Origin: Scedosporium boydii
Taxonomy: Eukaryota; Ascomycota; Sordariomycetes; Microascales; Microascaceae
DNA length: 64,000 bases
Assembly: GCA_002221725.1 (NCBI GenBank)
Contig: NJFT01000212.1
Span: 1 to 64,000 of the forward strand
Direction of reading: 5' to 3'
Both the position numbers and the translations under genes were made by a program. The notes beneath the pieces were generated by a model, which saw nothing but the letters and a program-made list of their open reading frames with translations, had not been told where the DNA came from and did not search any database. Below, piece after piece: positions 12,545 to 24,764 of the stretch. Numbering within the stretch: position 1 is the first letter of the stretch; each line of letters begins with the position of its first letter.

Positions 12545-13929
12545 GGTTCCTTGAAGCGTCGTTCGAGGGCGCCGTGGTGAAATTCATCCAGTATGTGATA
12601 TGCGTGGTCGTTACTCGTTACAATAAGGCGAGGCGGACACTAGGTGCCCGACTGGGCAGCTAGGGTGCAGAAATGCCGAGGGGGGTCCTGGACGAAGAAA
12701 GTGAAGGTTATAAGAAGGACCGAGGCATTAATCGTTGGGACGAGAGACGTCGACTCCAGAGGCGCGGCGGGACTGTCGTTGTCGCAGCACAGCTATTACG
12801 TATATGACCGGAGGCTTCGTTTTCTTTGTTGTCTGGCGGCCGCCAAATGGGCCGGCGGGAGTATGCGCGGGGCAACCTGGTTATCCGCTCCTCCGCTAGA
12901 CTCGCCAAAAAATATTGTTGCTGGAAGCGCCTTGGAAGAACACTTCTCACAAACCCCCTGCAGGGTTGGACGAAAGTCGAAGGTGTGGGGTTTTATATAT
13001 GGCAAACCGTGGGAACAGAGCACAGTAAGGCTCAAGGCTGACTGGTGTTCTAGTTAATGGTGAGGAATGGATAATCGCAGCGCAATATAACTTTTGAGGC
13101 AAGCTCAACCAACAAAGAAAGGGTTGTGATAAGTTTGTGTACTTGGTTTTTTTTCCCACGGAAAATAATAGGAGAAAAGATTTGGATCAAGGAGGAATCT
13201 CGTACGAGGCAAGAGATATATGCAGGTCAGCCCATCAGCTGGATTATCTCTGGATGTGGTTGGTGAAGTTGTGTGGCCACTCCGATGTCGAGAAAATAAA
13301 TCGCGGCTCGAAAAGTGAGGAATCACTATTGTGGATTGGGCGTTGTCCAGAGTGATGGGCCATTAAAATGTAAACTTACAATTGCAGACTCTTGGATTCT
13401 TAGTGGGGTCCTAAACTGGGATGAGCAGCTTTGAGTGCGTTGCCTGGCGAGATCTCGCAAAGTGGACGAGACAAGATCGACCAGGTGGATGGTTGCCGCT
13501 TGGCACCTGGCAGAGAGCGACGGGCGAATTGCTTATAGACATGGTTGCCATTCCCGAACCTTCGATCAGCGTGGGCAGGCCGATTGAGATATATACGAAG
13601 CAGACCTCGGCATAGCTCAGTACATACTTCAATGTAAGCAACTGCACGGATTAAACAACGCAGCCGTAGAAAATAGGAGAGAAAAGAGCTCAAGCTCTTC
13701 CATGGGGAGCACTTTAGCCAAGCCCGTCCCTCTTTGATCCGTATCAAGAGAGTGGACGAGATTCTCTAGTATAGAGCCAATGCACTTATATCATACACAT
13801 GACATCCTATTTTCCTATTGAAAGCAGCAAAAAAGACAACCTCCATCTATGTATCACATTTCTCCCGCTAGCATGTACACTCTGAAAAAACCATCCAACG
13901 CCGATTTGCGGCCCCAGAAAAAGATCCAT
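12545..13929. other. Intergenic region, promoter side of the J-protein gene
   Basis: About 1.4 kb between the J-protein start and the 3' end of the CUE-domain gene. No reading frame here has recognisable domains or convincing coding character. I see no repeats or RNA genes. Confidence 0.6.
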
Positions 13930-14665
13930 TCAAGAACCCGCATCTCCGGCTGCCGCCTTCTCGGCAGCGATCTTGGCCTCCATCTTCCGTCTCGCCGCCA
14001 GAATCATCTCATCCCTTCGTTTCTTGAGTAGCGCCTGCCTCTCGTCCTTGTTTGAGCTCCAGCCTTCCTTCTTCTTCTCCTCCGATGGCGTGCCCTCCTC
14101 GCTCTCGCTCGACAATTTGTTTTGTAGGTTGTATCGCGTGATCAGGTCGGGCTGCTTGGGTCGCCCGGCCTGCTTAGCCTGCTGTGCGCTTGTGTTTGCC
14201 GAAGGATTCGATCCGGGAGGTGGCTGCGGTTGGAAAGTGATAGGGGGCTGTAAAGAGCAAGACAAGAGGTTAGCGAGCGAGCTTCTTTTCCCCTTTATGG
14301 GTAAGAGAAGACGAGACAACGGCGCTTGGTAAAATGCCGTGGAGTAAAAGATTAAAACGATGGGCATCTCTTACCGTTTCCATCCTGCCCGCCAGGATCC
14401 GTTCGGTAGTCGCTTGTATACTCCCCCCATTCCTCTGCAGATCCCACAATATCGTCCTCCGATCCACTTGGGGGAACATCTGTTGTATCCGCTGCGCCGC
14501 CACCTCCCTCAACCTCGCCGCGTTCGCGTCACGCCCCGAATTGTTCCTCGAGTTCCGCGCCCGCGGTCCCGACGCCGAAGAGGAGAAGAAGAGGTAGCGG
14601 GTGACGACGCCGATGGTCAGGAGGAGGATGATGAGAAATGGCAAGGAGACTTGCTGGTCTGACAT
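13930..14665 (-). CDS. CUE-domain ER membrane protein, Cue1-like
   Basis: Two exons (14665-14375, 14247-13930), 202 aa. An N-terminal membrane anchor (about residues 9-28, LPFLIILLLTIGVVTRYLFF) precedes a CUE ubiquitin-binding domain at about 50-92 (LREVAAQRIQQMFPQVDRRTIL, ...GGSIQATTERIL). Then come a Pro/Gln linker and a basic C-terminal helix (LLKKRRDEMILAARRKMEAKIAAEK). This matches the layout of fungal Cue1, which tethers and activates the Ubc7 ubiquitin-conjugating enzyme at the ER for ERAD; the C-terminal helix would be the Ubc7-binding region. Assignment rests on architecture. Yeast Cue4 shares the anchor-CUE layout but lacks this tail. Confidence 0.88.
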
Positions 14666-15969
14666 GGTTGCCGTTGGGGAGGAGGAGGATCGGAATCAAA
14701 AGGGGGGCGAAATCGGGAAATGTCGACTCAAATCGATGGCGGTGAAGAATGGATATGGGACTTGTTCGTCGGCTCGAGTAGACCGCGCAGACCGCTGTCG
14801 GGATGGTAGGTGAGAGGTAAGGAAAGTCCCCGCAATTCGGAACCGAGGGAATGGAGAGCCTTTGATGTAATCGTGTCGGCAAACTCGGATTCGAAGGATA
14901 AAGGAAGGGTGCCAATTTCTCGAGAAAGCGTAGGTCGGAGGATGAAAAGAACAAGAAATAAAATAGCGCTATTGGGAAGGAGTCGGTTCCCTCGAGGTCG
15001 AGGTCGAGGTCGAGGCTTAGATTAGGATTAGGTGACGATGTGATGGGCCCTCCCCGAAGATTGATTGATTGATTGAGGTACGAAGTATCCCAAATCCAAA
15101 TGGGGGAGATTTGCAGGTGCTTAGAGGACTTGTACATTGTACCTTACACGTCAACTCCGAGCCACTTTTTGCCTCTCAGCCTTGCCCGAAAGTGCTAAGA
15201 GCGGTGCCAGACGGTGCCGGAGGGTGCCAAGCTCACCAAGCTCACAGGTGAAATTACTCGCAAGAACGCGAAGTCGCATGTCTAATTACTTCATATAGTA
15301 AGTACATACATATATGATGGGCCGCGAAATTCACACCCACCACTGGCACCATTTCCATTTTTAGGCATGGTACTTAGGTACATCTCCGACGAGATTCTGA
15401 GGTTTGACACGACATGACTCTGTCCGGTCTCGCTCGAATTACGATGCCCCTGTATTTTTACTTTCATATACGTAGAAGCGTGAACGTTACAATAGAAGTC
15501 AGACCCGCGTAATCTCTATCCAGAAGCCGCTGGATTCTGGGATTGTACGGTCATGCTTACAGAATATTTTAGCACTGGCGGTCACAGATAGCCACAGACA
15601 GGCAGCTATTTCGCGAAAGGAAGACGTTCGAAAGTAGAGCAGCGGCGCAACGTGCACCACGCGCGACATGTTTAAACTAGTATGGTCGTCTAGTAAGAGG
15701 CGATGCCTTATTGACCGCCACGACCGACATACCGTCCACCATCCCCTAATAAAACCTGGTAGATGCCCAGCTGGTCCTCCGCAGGCTCCCATTCTCCATG
15801 GGGATGCGTGTACTGAGGGTAGGAAAACAACAGGAAAGCAGAAATTCACATCGGTGAAGTGGGTCTGGACCTCCATGACCATTGACTTGGTAGAGAAGCC
15901 CGGGATCTGGGGGGACCCGAGCTAGCACACCATGGCCTATGAATACTGGAGCTCGTCGGTCGGCTGCCT
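14666..15969. other. Intergenic region between CUE gene and NOT2
   Basis: Promoter and leader of the CUE-domain gene (left) and the 3' flank of NOT2 (right). It contains a short GATT tetranucleotide repeat around 15060-15076 and an exact TACGAAGTA at 15079-15087. No gene is supported. Confidence 0.6.
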
Positions 15970-18900
15970 CTATTGAGCGCCGGCGCCAAGTGTTGTGTCC
16001 AGGTCGCCGTAGTGGAGAGTGAATTCTCTCTGTGGGCGGGCATAGTTAGTCTCGTGACCACTTTCCTTTCTGAGGAATGACGTCTCGCGGTGTCGGGAAC
16101 CTACCCTATCTCGCTGGAACCGTGCGGGATCCCAGATGATATAGAACCCCCTCTCGGCGGTCGGGCTTACTTGTTGCGGCACCATGTGCTCGTCTTTCGT
16201 CAACCAAATTTGGAGTTTCTTATGCCACCTCCAGCTTCGTTGATGACTATCGGAACATGGGTGTTAGCTAGATCAGACATCACGATGTTTTAAACCTTGC
16301 AAAGCGAAATCCTTACAGTTCTTGAGCAGCAAGGTGTTGCGTGACGTCGCCTGCATTAGCGTAGAAAATGAAGAATAAAGTGTCCTCATTGAAACTAGAG
16401 ATCTTAGTCTCGATAGGCTGCACATTATTCACACTATAACAGTCAGGCAGCCTGAAGTGAGGAATCGCCGGCCGCGGTGGTTGATCGTCAAATAACGAGT
16501 AAATTTGGGTGGAGATGAGTCTGTCACAGAGCATGTTAGAAATGCCGCCGTTATGTTGGAATGGCCACATATTGTGAACTGATATCCCAGGGATCTGGGG
16601 AGACTTACTCAGACGATGCCAGGTCAAGGCCTAGGGAGTTGGGATCGACTCCTAGTACCATAGCGTTATAATCGGGGTAATTATTCATGAGTGTGCGAAG
16701 ACCCTTGAGACCCCACTTGTCCTCCGGCGCCATGCCCGCAAGAGGGTCTTGGACTTCAGGAACGGAAGGCTCTTCGACTTCCTTGGCTTTCGAGGGGGGA
16801 GGAGCATTACCGATAGCTCCAAGACGATTCCGCGCCTCTGCCGCCTTCGGCGATCCCTCACTCGCAGCCAAACTTCCTTCTCTGAATGATCCCGCCTTCT
16901 GGCGTCCATCGCTTCCAGATGCGCCCTCTCTACTATCTTGAGACCTTGATGCACCTTTGACCAAGTTAGCATGGAGTTTGGAAATATTTGTACGAAACTA
17001 CCGGAACTTACTCGATGCATTCCGTCCATCAGAACCCCCACGGTTAGCCGAAAGAGCACTTAACAGACCGTTCTCGGCCCTAGCGTTCTGTCCCGAAGCC
17101 GCCGAGGAGTTGTTTTGAGAACCGAAGCCTAACGCAGACATAAGAGATGCACCCCTCTCTTGGTTTGGGTCGCCGCCGATTCGATTTAAAGGTGGGAAAT
17201 CATCCACACTGCTTGGTTGAACTTGGGATGATGTAGAGGCATTGATGGTGGACTGGTTCCCAAAGCGGAAGACATTCTGATTTGCCGGCAACCGCCCTGA
17301 CGCCCCGGGAAACATATCCTCCTGCTGCGTTTGTTGCGGCAAAGGCGTTGACCCTTGCCGTGGTACCTGTCCGGTCACGCCCCGGGCACCGCCAATACCA
17401 GCACCTGCCGACCACATTCCCCCTTGACTGGAGGCGGGTACTTGCGCCGAGTTCGATAGGGAAGGAAATTCACTAATATTGTGTTAGCAGACCCAGAATC
17501 ACTAATGTAAGATGTAAAAACAACAAGGGACAAAAGCAAGCCTACAGCCGGACTAACAACCGCATTGGGCGTGTTTTGTCTCGACGAGGGTAGTGAAAAG
17601 GATGGGTTGCAGAACGGGACACAAAAGCAGATATTACCCCTTGACAATTGCAGCGTACCTAACGCCGTTCTTCCTCAGGGCTTCAGCCGACTCGACAGTT
17701 TCCATTGTTTCCATCGGCGCTCGCTTGACTACAAGCCGGACGCGCGTGGGACCGATGCCCTGGACAGAAGATGGCAGATGGCTCATCTCCTTTCAGTCAT
17801 GAGGGCAAGATGCTGATTCTAAGCCGGCCGCTAGGATAACCAGCCGCCACGAAGCGTAGAGATGCTCGGAGGGTCGTCTCGCAAGAACAGATGCGGAAAA
17901 AGAAACAGTTGAAAGGTAGAGAGGGAGGGTGGGTTATGGTGGGTTATGGCGGTATGTGTCGCATGCGGACGAGAGGGGGAAGGGGAGAAGGGGAGAAGGG
18001 AGGGTACAGAAGGGAGTATTGCTCAATGTGTATGTGTGTGTTGTTGGAGGGGGGATGGAGAAAAGACTCAACTCCCATCATTGCTTTGTAACAGGGAAGG
18101 AAGAAGGGGAGGGGGCGGGGGAGATGCGCTCTTACAGGCATTGATTCACAATGACGGAACAAAATAGAGAAAGAAGGAAAAGGAAACCTACGATAAGTCG
18201 AGCGGAGTCGCAGGCACTTGTGAGGCGAGTAGGCTCTGTGCAAAGCTCAAGTTTCCAGCTCCCGCTTGACGGTGAGCATTTTGAAGCCCGGCACCGCCCA
18301 TAGAAATACCGCCACCAAACGCTGACCATCCAGAGCCGTTATTTCCTAGAATCGATGCGTGAATATCAACCACGTGCTCAGGTCGTCGTCCCAACTCGGC
18401 ACACAGGTTCCCTACCTAGTTTTCCGCCATTCGGTATCCGGTTCGATACGGTTCGTCCCGGTTGTTGAGGTTGTTGCTGGGCCCCAAACCCAGTAGGTAT
18501 CCCGCGCATTGTTTGAGGTACCGCTCCTGACAGAGGCGTCGTTAGCTTCTAAACGTTCCTGGATATGAGCGTATAAAAGGGCGGCAATTTTGAATCGGAA
18601 AATTTGGAATATCGTAGGGAATAGATAGGAATAGTTGTGCGGCAGGCCCAGACGATAGCAACGTAGCGGAAAAGACACCGTTACTACAGTAGTTCAGATG
18701 CTCAACTGGTAGGAGAGATCTTCGGGCACGAGTGTGCCTGGAAGAAACCAGATCGCCTGAGAACGGCAACTACCCCAGGCATAAGAATGACAGAGGAGTT
18801 TCATTGCAAGAAAGGCTACGGTATATTGTATTGGGTCCCAAACAGCTGGATCTGACGCAGTGGCGGGTGTCGCAGGTCGGTATCGCAGGCATTTCGAGAG

Positions 18901-19076
18901 CCATCGTCGTCGCAAGGGCGATAACATGAGTAACAGCACCGCGCTATCGAGAATAATGCGAATATTTTGTTTTCGACCGGGCTTTTGAAGGGGCAAACAG
19001 GATTGTCGGGGCGCGGAGGGCATGAACAGAAGCAAGCTTGGCAAGCGTATCGGGTCCTACCTTGTCGATTCATCAT
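15970..19076 (-). CDS. not2: CCR4-NOT complex subunit 2 (NOT2/CNOT2)
   Basis: Scaffold subunit of the CCR4-NOT deadenylase and transcription complex. Eight exons: 19076-19061, 18526-18416, 18345-18192, 17472-17012, 16954-16609, 16520-16317, 16246-16105, 16029-15970; 497 aa. The first exon is only 16 nt (two tandem ATGs, then AAT CGA CAA G) and joins in phase to a Gln-rich segment. The conserved N-terminal motif LDLSEFPSLSN spans intron 3. The C-terminal NOT2/3/5 box begins near PEDKWGLKGL and carries LPDCYSVNNVQP, FSNED-like FNEDTLFFIFY, RSWRWHKKLQIWLTKD and REFTLHYGDLDTTLGAG at the end. The conserved C-terminus is complete. Introns 1 (534 bp) and 3 (719 bp) are far longer than the others (about 60-90 bp). 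The start exon is inferred from splice sites and phase. Confidence 0.93.
17473..18191 (-). other. 719-bp intron of NOT2
   Basis: Lies between GTAGGT at 18191 and ...CTGCTAACACAATATTAG at 17473, splitting the conserved LSEFPSLSN motif. Its plus strand is G/A-rich between about 17890 and 18130 (GGGAGG, GAGAAGGG words). No exon with coding continuity was found inside it. Confidence 0.75.
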
Positions 19077-19707
19077 TGATTTTGATTTCGGCAAATGCCG
19101 GATCTCGAGAATAGGCGCGTACGATGCTGTCGCGGTATGTGTAAGGCGGGAGCTAGATTTCTGTCGGGGAGATTGAAGCTTTCCAGACGTGGGTGTTTGC
19201 GATGCTGAAGTATGTGATCTTCTTGGATGTCGTCAAGAGAAGGCTTTGGATACGAACGTTCGTTCAGGGCCTCGTCAGTTCTGCAAGGCAATGCCAGGTG
19301 GCAAAAATTAACCATTAGTGTTGACATACGTTGACAGCTGGTGGTTGTAGGCCGTGCGTCGTACTTATTACTTATTATGGCATGACAATAATCCTTCACT
19401 GTTAAGCGCCCTCAGCGATCCCATCCATATAATCTTGACCAGTTGGCTTGTTTCATGAGCCAGAGAATGCAAGGGTGATGAGCGGTAAGGGACTCTCTCC
19501 CTTTTCTTTTCTAAAATTGACATACGAACGAAAATTCCGGGATAGTCAAATGAGGAAATACATCAACATGGCGAAGCACAGCGTCCACCAAATGACTTGA
19601 CAACTAGCTGGACTCTTTTGATTCGTTTAATGACAGTTTGGGCACCTGCTGAGTTCAGCGAGGAATGCTCAAGATTCTTTTTCTCTATTCCCGGTTAACC
19701 CTTGCTT
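19077..19707. other. Intergenic region upstream of NOT2
   Basis: About 630 bp holding the NOT2 promoter and the 3' flank of the COG0523 gene. Nothing else is recognised. Confidence 0.6.
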
Positions 19708-21179
19708 TTAGTCTATCGCATTGCGGAAGCTTCTCTCGAATTTCTCCGGTGCCAAGTGACGACCAATCACAACAATCTTGCCTTCTTGTGGGACTTGATC
19801 TTCGCCGTTCCTTTCTTGATCTAGAATCTCGAATATCTCTCTCACGCCCTGGATCATCTTGACAGCGCCGCCTTTGAGGACTAGCCGACCTTTTAATCGA
19901 TGGGTCTCGAATGGTGCCGCTGACGGGAAGCCAGGAAGCTCAGAATCCCAAAGCACCGACCTCAACCAAACATCCACCTTGTCCAATTGTTCTGACGAGA
20001 GTACTGGGACCGGAATGGTAAGCGTCGAGATAGTCTGTGGGTAACTACATCAGTATAAGGCAATCACTTGTTGCAACGGTCGAATAAGCGCGTACCGGGT
20101 CTAGATGGCTGTGGCCTTTATCTCGGAGATCTTGATCTGAAATACGGTCATAAGAGTGCAAATCTAATAGGAACCCTTCGAGTTGAGGAACGGCCCCTCT
20201 TTCGGTAATGTGAAGCCTGGCGAGACCGTTGATAGATTGGATACGCTCCTTCACGCGTTCAAGCTCTTCCTCGCTTACCAAGTCGGTCTTGTTGATGACG
20301 ATGACGTCGGCATGGGATAGCTGGACATGTGCTGTCGTCATTAATGGCCCATGAGTATCTTCGTGGGCCTCATTCTGTACCTCGCCGTGAGGATCTTCCA
20401 AGCTGCGAATAATGTTTTTGGCGTCAACCAGAGTCACTATGCCGTCAAGATAGATGGTGCTTCCTAGGCCGTCATCAACCCAAAATAGCGGTGCCAAGTT
20501 ACCCGGGTCGGCCAATCCGGTGGTCTCCAATAAGATGTAGTCAAAGGCGCCTTTCTTCTCCATCAAGGACTCGATGGCGTTGACACCGGAATCTCTGTTT
20601 CCCGTCAGTCTCGGCCCTTGGAGAATGTTTGGCATTTGGGGGGACCTTACTTAACAGAGCAGCAAATGCAGCCGTTGCCGACCTCCAGCCATTCTTCGAC
20701 CTGCTCACCCCCCTTGTTGACAGTAAGGGACTTTTCAATATCCATGGCTGTACAAGAGTTAGCTCATGTGCTCGGCTATGTAACATTTGATGGATCTGGT
20801 AACCTACAATCACCGAATTCTATTGAATGCAGTCCGGTAATTAGCATAGGGGGTCCGCCGCCTTATAATAAAAGGCCCATGTTGCCTCTTGGATTTTTTT
20901 CCCCTCACCGTTCATGATAACTGCAATCTTCTTGCCATGCTGCGCTGTTAGGATATAGTTAAGTAGAGTCGTCTTCCCAGCGCCCAGATACCCTTTCATT
21001 TTGTTAGAGAAATACCGCCCTCGATACAAATCTTAACAAAAACATTCAGCAGTACCTGTTACTATAGTAATTGGGACCTTGAAGGGCACCTCTTCTTCCC
21101 CTTCCTCTTGTTGTTGCTCTAGCTCGTGGTCTCCGGCAACGTCGACGAGGTCTGGTGGCGCATCGTCTTCATAGTCCAT
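19708..21179 (-). CDS. COG0523 family GTPase metallochaperone, ZNG1/CBWD-like
   Basis: Zinc-handling GTPase of the CobW/COG0523 family. Its eukaryotic ZNG1 members load zinc onto methionine aminopeptidase 1. Six exons: 21179-21056, 20992-20909, 20819-20808, 20747-20651, 20594-20096, 20034-19708; 380 aa. Visible motifs are Walker [10 protein letters not shown] (42-50), the EFGD switch element, the hallmark metal-binding GCICCSVK (Cys100, Cys102, Cys103), ETTGLADPG, base-recognition NKTD, a His-rich HSH...DP region, and a C-terminal COBW_C domain ending in [13 protein letters not shown]. Exon 3 is a 12-nt micro-exon encoding most of EFGD. The N-terminus ([11 protein letters not shown]) resembles the CPELVPI motif used to contact METAP1 but lacks its cysteine; functional meaning is uncertain. 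Cytosolic by default. Confidence 0.94.
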
Positions 21180-22266
21180 GATTGGAAATGCGGTTGAAGC
21201 TTGACAACGATTGAATATGCAATTCGCAGCCTCTATACTAAAGACGGTATCAGTCTCGAAGATTTCCGTCTCTGCAATATGAAGATCTTCTCTTCAACAG
21301 AAGACTGGTTTATATTGCGGCCGGAACTGTTTCTTTGGTGGCGACCTCTCTTGGAACATTCAAGTACAACAACCCCACCACCAGATGTGGGATGGTGGAG
21401 GTCGTCGGAGGTACAATTGTAGCTTTTTGCTTCTCCATACTCGCGGGGCACCTTTGGAATCTAACCGGAATTTTCCCGACCTCACAATCTTCTTGTTCAT
21501 TCTTGTTCGTGTTCTAACAATAACCGCACCAGTCTGTCTTGCGCCGTCTGAAACCGAGACAACAAGACCAGCTGCTGACATTCCACCCCCCTCGTTGAAA
21601 GACAAGGCAAAGCGATATATTGTATGAGCATGAACTTGAGAAGCGGTCTGACGCCTTTTATGCTAAGTTCCAAATAACTATTCCTTGGGCTTGGGCTAGT
21701 TTGAATTACTTCCTAGTTCGAATCTCTCCCGAGTGGATAAAACATTTACAAACCCAGTTGCCGTTGTGCTTGTCGAGGTCGAAGGCCCGAAGCTGTTGTC
21801 TGTGGGCCCCTGAACTCGTGCCCAACGCCAGCTAGATAAGCTACCAGACGAGACTGGGCGACCCCGATACCGCGAGAACTTTTCAGGTTGCTAATATTTA
21901 CAAGACTCTGATATCTCCCTTTTGCCATCACAAAACTCTCCCATTTGATATTATTCGAGGTAGGGGAGATACCTCAGCTTAAATGCGACGTCGACGCTGA
22001 CTAAGCTAACCAGTCTCCCACGCCAATTATTGTCGTGCAGCTGCCCATCGTTCCTGGCGCTAAATTCAACGCGGCTTTCGTCTCGCCTCGTCTTTCCCGG
22101 CAACATCTTGCATTGCTCCCAGCTCCCAGCCCGCCTTTCCGTTGCATTTTCCTTTCGCCTCATCATCATCACGATACCCAGCCATCAGCGCTTCCGAATT
22201 GGATAACCCAAGAAGACACTCTTTCAGTCATACACTCTTTTTAACGCCCGAGACTCTTCGTTTACC
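21180..22266. other. Divergent promoter region, ZNG1-like (-) and MOB3 (+)
   Basis: About 1.1 kb between two divergent start codons. It contains C/T-rich leader sequence just upstream of the MOB3 ATG. No gene, and no motif I can name with confidence. Confidence 0.65.
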
Positions 22267-24045
22267 ATGTCGATGCCGCCCAGCTCACCGCGGCTCCCCA
22301 GCCCGCCTCCCACGGCGGAGATCCAAATCGGGCCAGCCTCCCCTTCTGGCAATGGGGCCGCAAACCGCCAAGCATCGCAGATCGAGCAGGCGATACTCGA
22401 AACGAGCTCCAAGCGAAGGATTCATCGCGGTACTAAAGCTGCGGACATGGCAGCTGGCCCCCCATTGATGCCCTTGAGCGAGGTGAGCTCACTTTTCAAT
22501 TCTCTCGGCGATTTTGTTCTCGCTTATTCTTACGGATCCTAAACTCACGCTCCTTCTACACAGCTCGACTCTGCCTTTCAACTGCAAGAACACCTCGCCG
22601 CGTTGCACTACCACCACAGCAAAGGCCGCACCCAACCCATCACTCGATCGACGGCTGTCCAGCTCGCGACCCCACCTCCCTCTACAGATCGTACCCTCTG
22701 GCTCTACGAGCTCTGCCGGTTCTTAATCTCGCAATGCAACAGCCTAATTATTGGATTCCTCTTCGATACCCCACCATGTAGCGCCTCGACGTGTCCCGAG
22801 ATGAGAGCCTCAGAGTGGCAATTCCTCTGCGCCGTCCACGAGCAACCCAAGAGTTGCTGCGCCATCGATTACTGCTGCCACACGCTCGACTGGGCCGCCA
22901 ATGTTGTGACCGACCAAAAGATCTTCCCCAGCCGCTTCGTCGCACTGTCCGATACCCATAACAAGAACATCGCCATGAAGAACCTCGTCAACGTTTTTCG
23001 TCGACTACACCGCATCTTTGCCCACGCCTGGTTCCAGCATCGCAGTGTTTTCTGGTCTGTCGAGAGGGAAACCGGCTTATACGTCTTCTTTAAGACAGTA
23101 TGCGACATGTACGACCTCCTCCCTGGCGAGACCTACAAGCTTCCTCCCGAAGCCGAGGGATTGGACCCAGAAAAGGCCTCGCAATTGAGTGCAGTTAGCG
23201 ATAAGCAGGCGCAGGCGACACCTGTGAGTGGATTACCAACCGGAGGGGTCTTCCCCGGGGGCCAAGCTTTCCTGAAAACGGAAGACGCGCCACGCGCTGA
23301 GGACGACCACGGCGTCGGAAGGACGAACACCAGGCGCCATATCCGTAGCAGCCCGTCAACTGGCAGCGCCGTTACTACCGTCGTTGAGGCGGATGAAGAT
23401 GAGGGGGCCGAACTTGCGGCGAGAGCCAGAGCGTTGCACATCGCCGCGGCAGCATCCGCGGAGCCGGTATTAGAGGAGGAGGCCGAGCCTGACGCCGAGG
23501 AAGTTCCGGTCATTGTGGAGGATTCTGTGATGCAGGAGTCGGAGGAGTCTGTGGATTCGCCATCTGTGGAGACTGAAACCCCTACGGTTGCCACTGCTGA
23601 ATCTACTGTGGCTCCGGTGAAGAGTGATGAAGACAAGGAAGAGGCTGCTCCCATTGGGGATATTGAACCTGAAGCATCGAGTGAGGAGGAGATATCTGCG
23701 CCTGCGGCATCTCAGGAACAAGGTCAGTCGACTGAAATTGAGGAGGAAGCACCATCCGCCGTGACAGACGGGAAGGAAACCTCAGAATCGAAGGAGATTC
23801 CCTCTACCGATACTGCGGAGGGAGGGGAGGCTTCTGCGGACGCGACTACATTAGCAGAAGAAGCCCCTTCCGAGCCGGTTGAGGGGAAGATCATCCCTGC
23901 TCCGTCAGAGCCTGATGCGCCAGCATCCACCGAGGAATCTAGCGCCGCTGGTGAGCCGAAAGACACAGTCGAAAAGCCTACCGAAGAAAAGGATAATACT
24001 CCCGACGACATTGATACCAAACCGACCGAGGAAAAGAAGGAGTAA
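22267..24045 (+). CDS. mob3: MOB3/phocein, STRIPAK complex subunit
   Basis: Mob-family kinase adaptor of the phocein branch. In Sordaria and Neurospora, MOB3 is part of the STRIPAK complex needed for hyphal fusion and fruiting-body development. Two exons (22267-22482, 22564-24045), 565 aa. The Mob domain covers about residues 70-285: LDSAFQLQEHL, TLWLYELCRFLISQCN, CPEMRASEWQFLC, ...CCAIDYCCHTLDWA, then HNVF-type NLVNVFRRLHRIFAHAWFQH with the zinc-ligand Cys/His pattern of Mob proteins. The C-terminal half is a very acidic Glu/Ser/Ala/Thr/Pro-rich low-complexity tail, expected to be disordered. A long tail after the Mob domain is usual for fungal MOB3 and absent from animal phocein. The ATG at 22267 begins a frame that splices cleanly; an in-frame second ATG lies two codons later. 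Confidence 0.93.
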
Positions 24046-24764
24046 ATGACCACCTATACAATGCGCAGAGACTAGCATTGAAACCACCACCAATTCATTT
24101 AAGGATACCGATACCATTCTTCCATGCAACTCTGCGATAACCTTTTTTCCTTCCTTCCCTTCGCGCCCACATTCCCCAATCAGACGATGCGTGATAGAGC
24201 GGATAATAGAGACGACTCCTTGACTCGCAGCGCCATCGCCATAGTCCGTGTCTGCCCCGTGTGGCCGCCGCGACGTCCTGTGGGCGCAACACTGCGCCGA
24301 GCAGGCGGTAGGACCGGGTGAAGCTTGAGCCGTATCGATCGCGTGACGCTAGAAGGTTATTCCACCTGCACGGAGCGAATGGGGGGGAAAGGTTTGCAGT
24401 TGGCGTAAAAAAGGGAATGGGTTTCGGGGATCCTGTGTCCTGAGGGGGATGCTGGAAGGAAAGAAGGAAAGGAGGAAAATTAAGCTGTAGATTGAGTGTA
24501 AACCCATTGTAATAATAATAAGTTGACAAGTCCCACAGGTTGTCCTCGAGATTGCCGTGCGTTCTGCATAGGGCGCTTCAGCTTATGTTTACTGAGTGCG
24601 AACGAGAATGTTGGAATCCAAAGTCATCAACCCAGGTATATGCCTTGCGTTCAAGCACAAGGCAGCCTATATCATCAATTCAATGTTACCTGCCCAACTC
24701 ATCTCCGTCTCCATATACACCTATTCAATAAATACAGTCAACCCCCTCAGGTCACCCTCACCCT
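24046..24764. other. Convergent intergenic region (MOB3 and Zn2Cys6 gene)
   Basis: 3' flanks of two converging genes. No gene or RNA is recognised. Confidence 0.65.

Noticed and set aside
14529..15137. 202-codon minus-strand frame upstream of and overlapping the CUE gene start.
   Set aside because: It overlaps the Cue1-like exon in another frame and is Ser/Pro/Leu-rich low-complexity leader sequence.
17565..18167. Short frames within the 719-bp NOT2 intron, considered as missed exons.
   Set aside because: The flanking exons join in phase within the conserved LSEFPSLSN motif, leaving no protein sequence missing between them.
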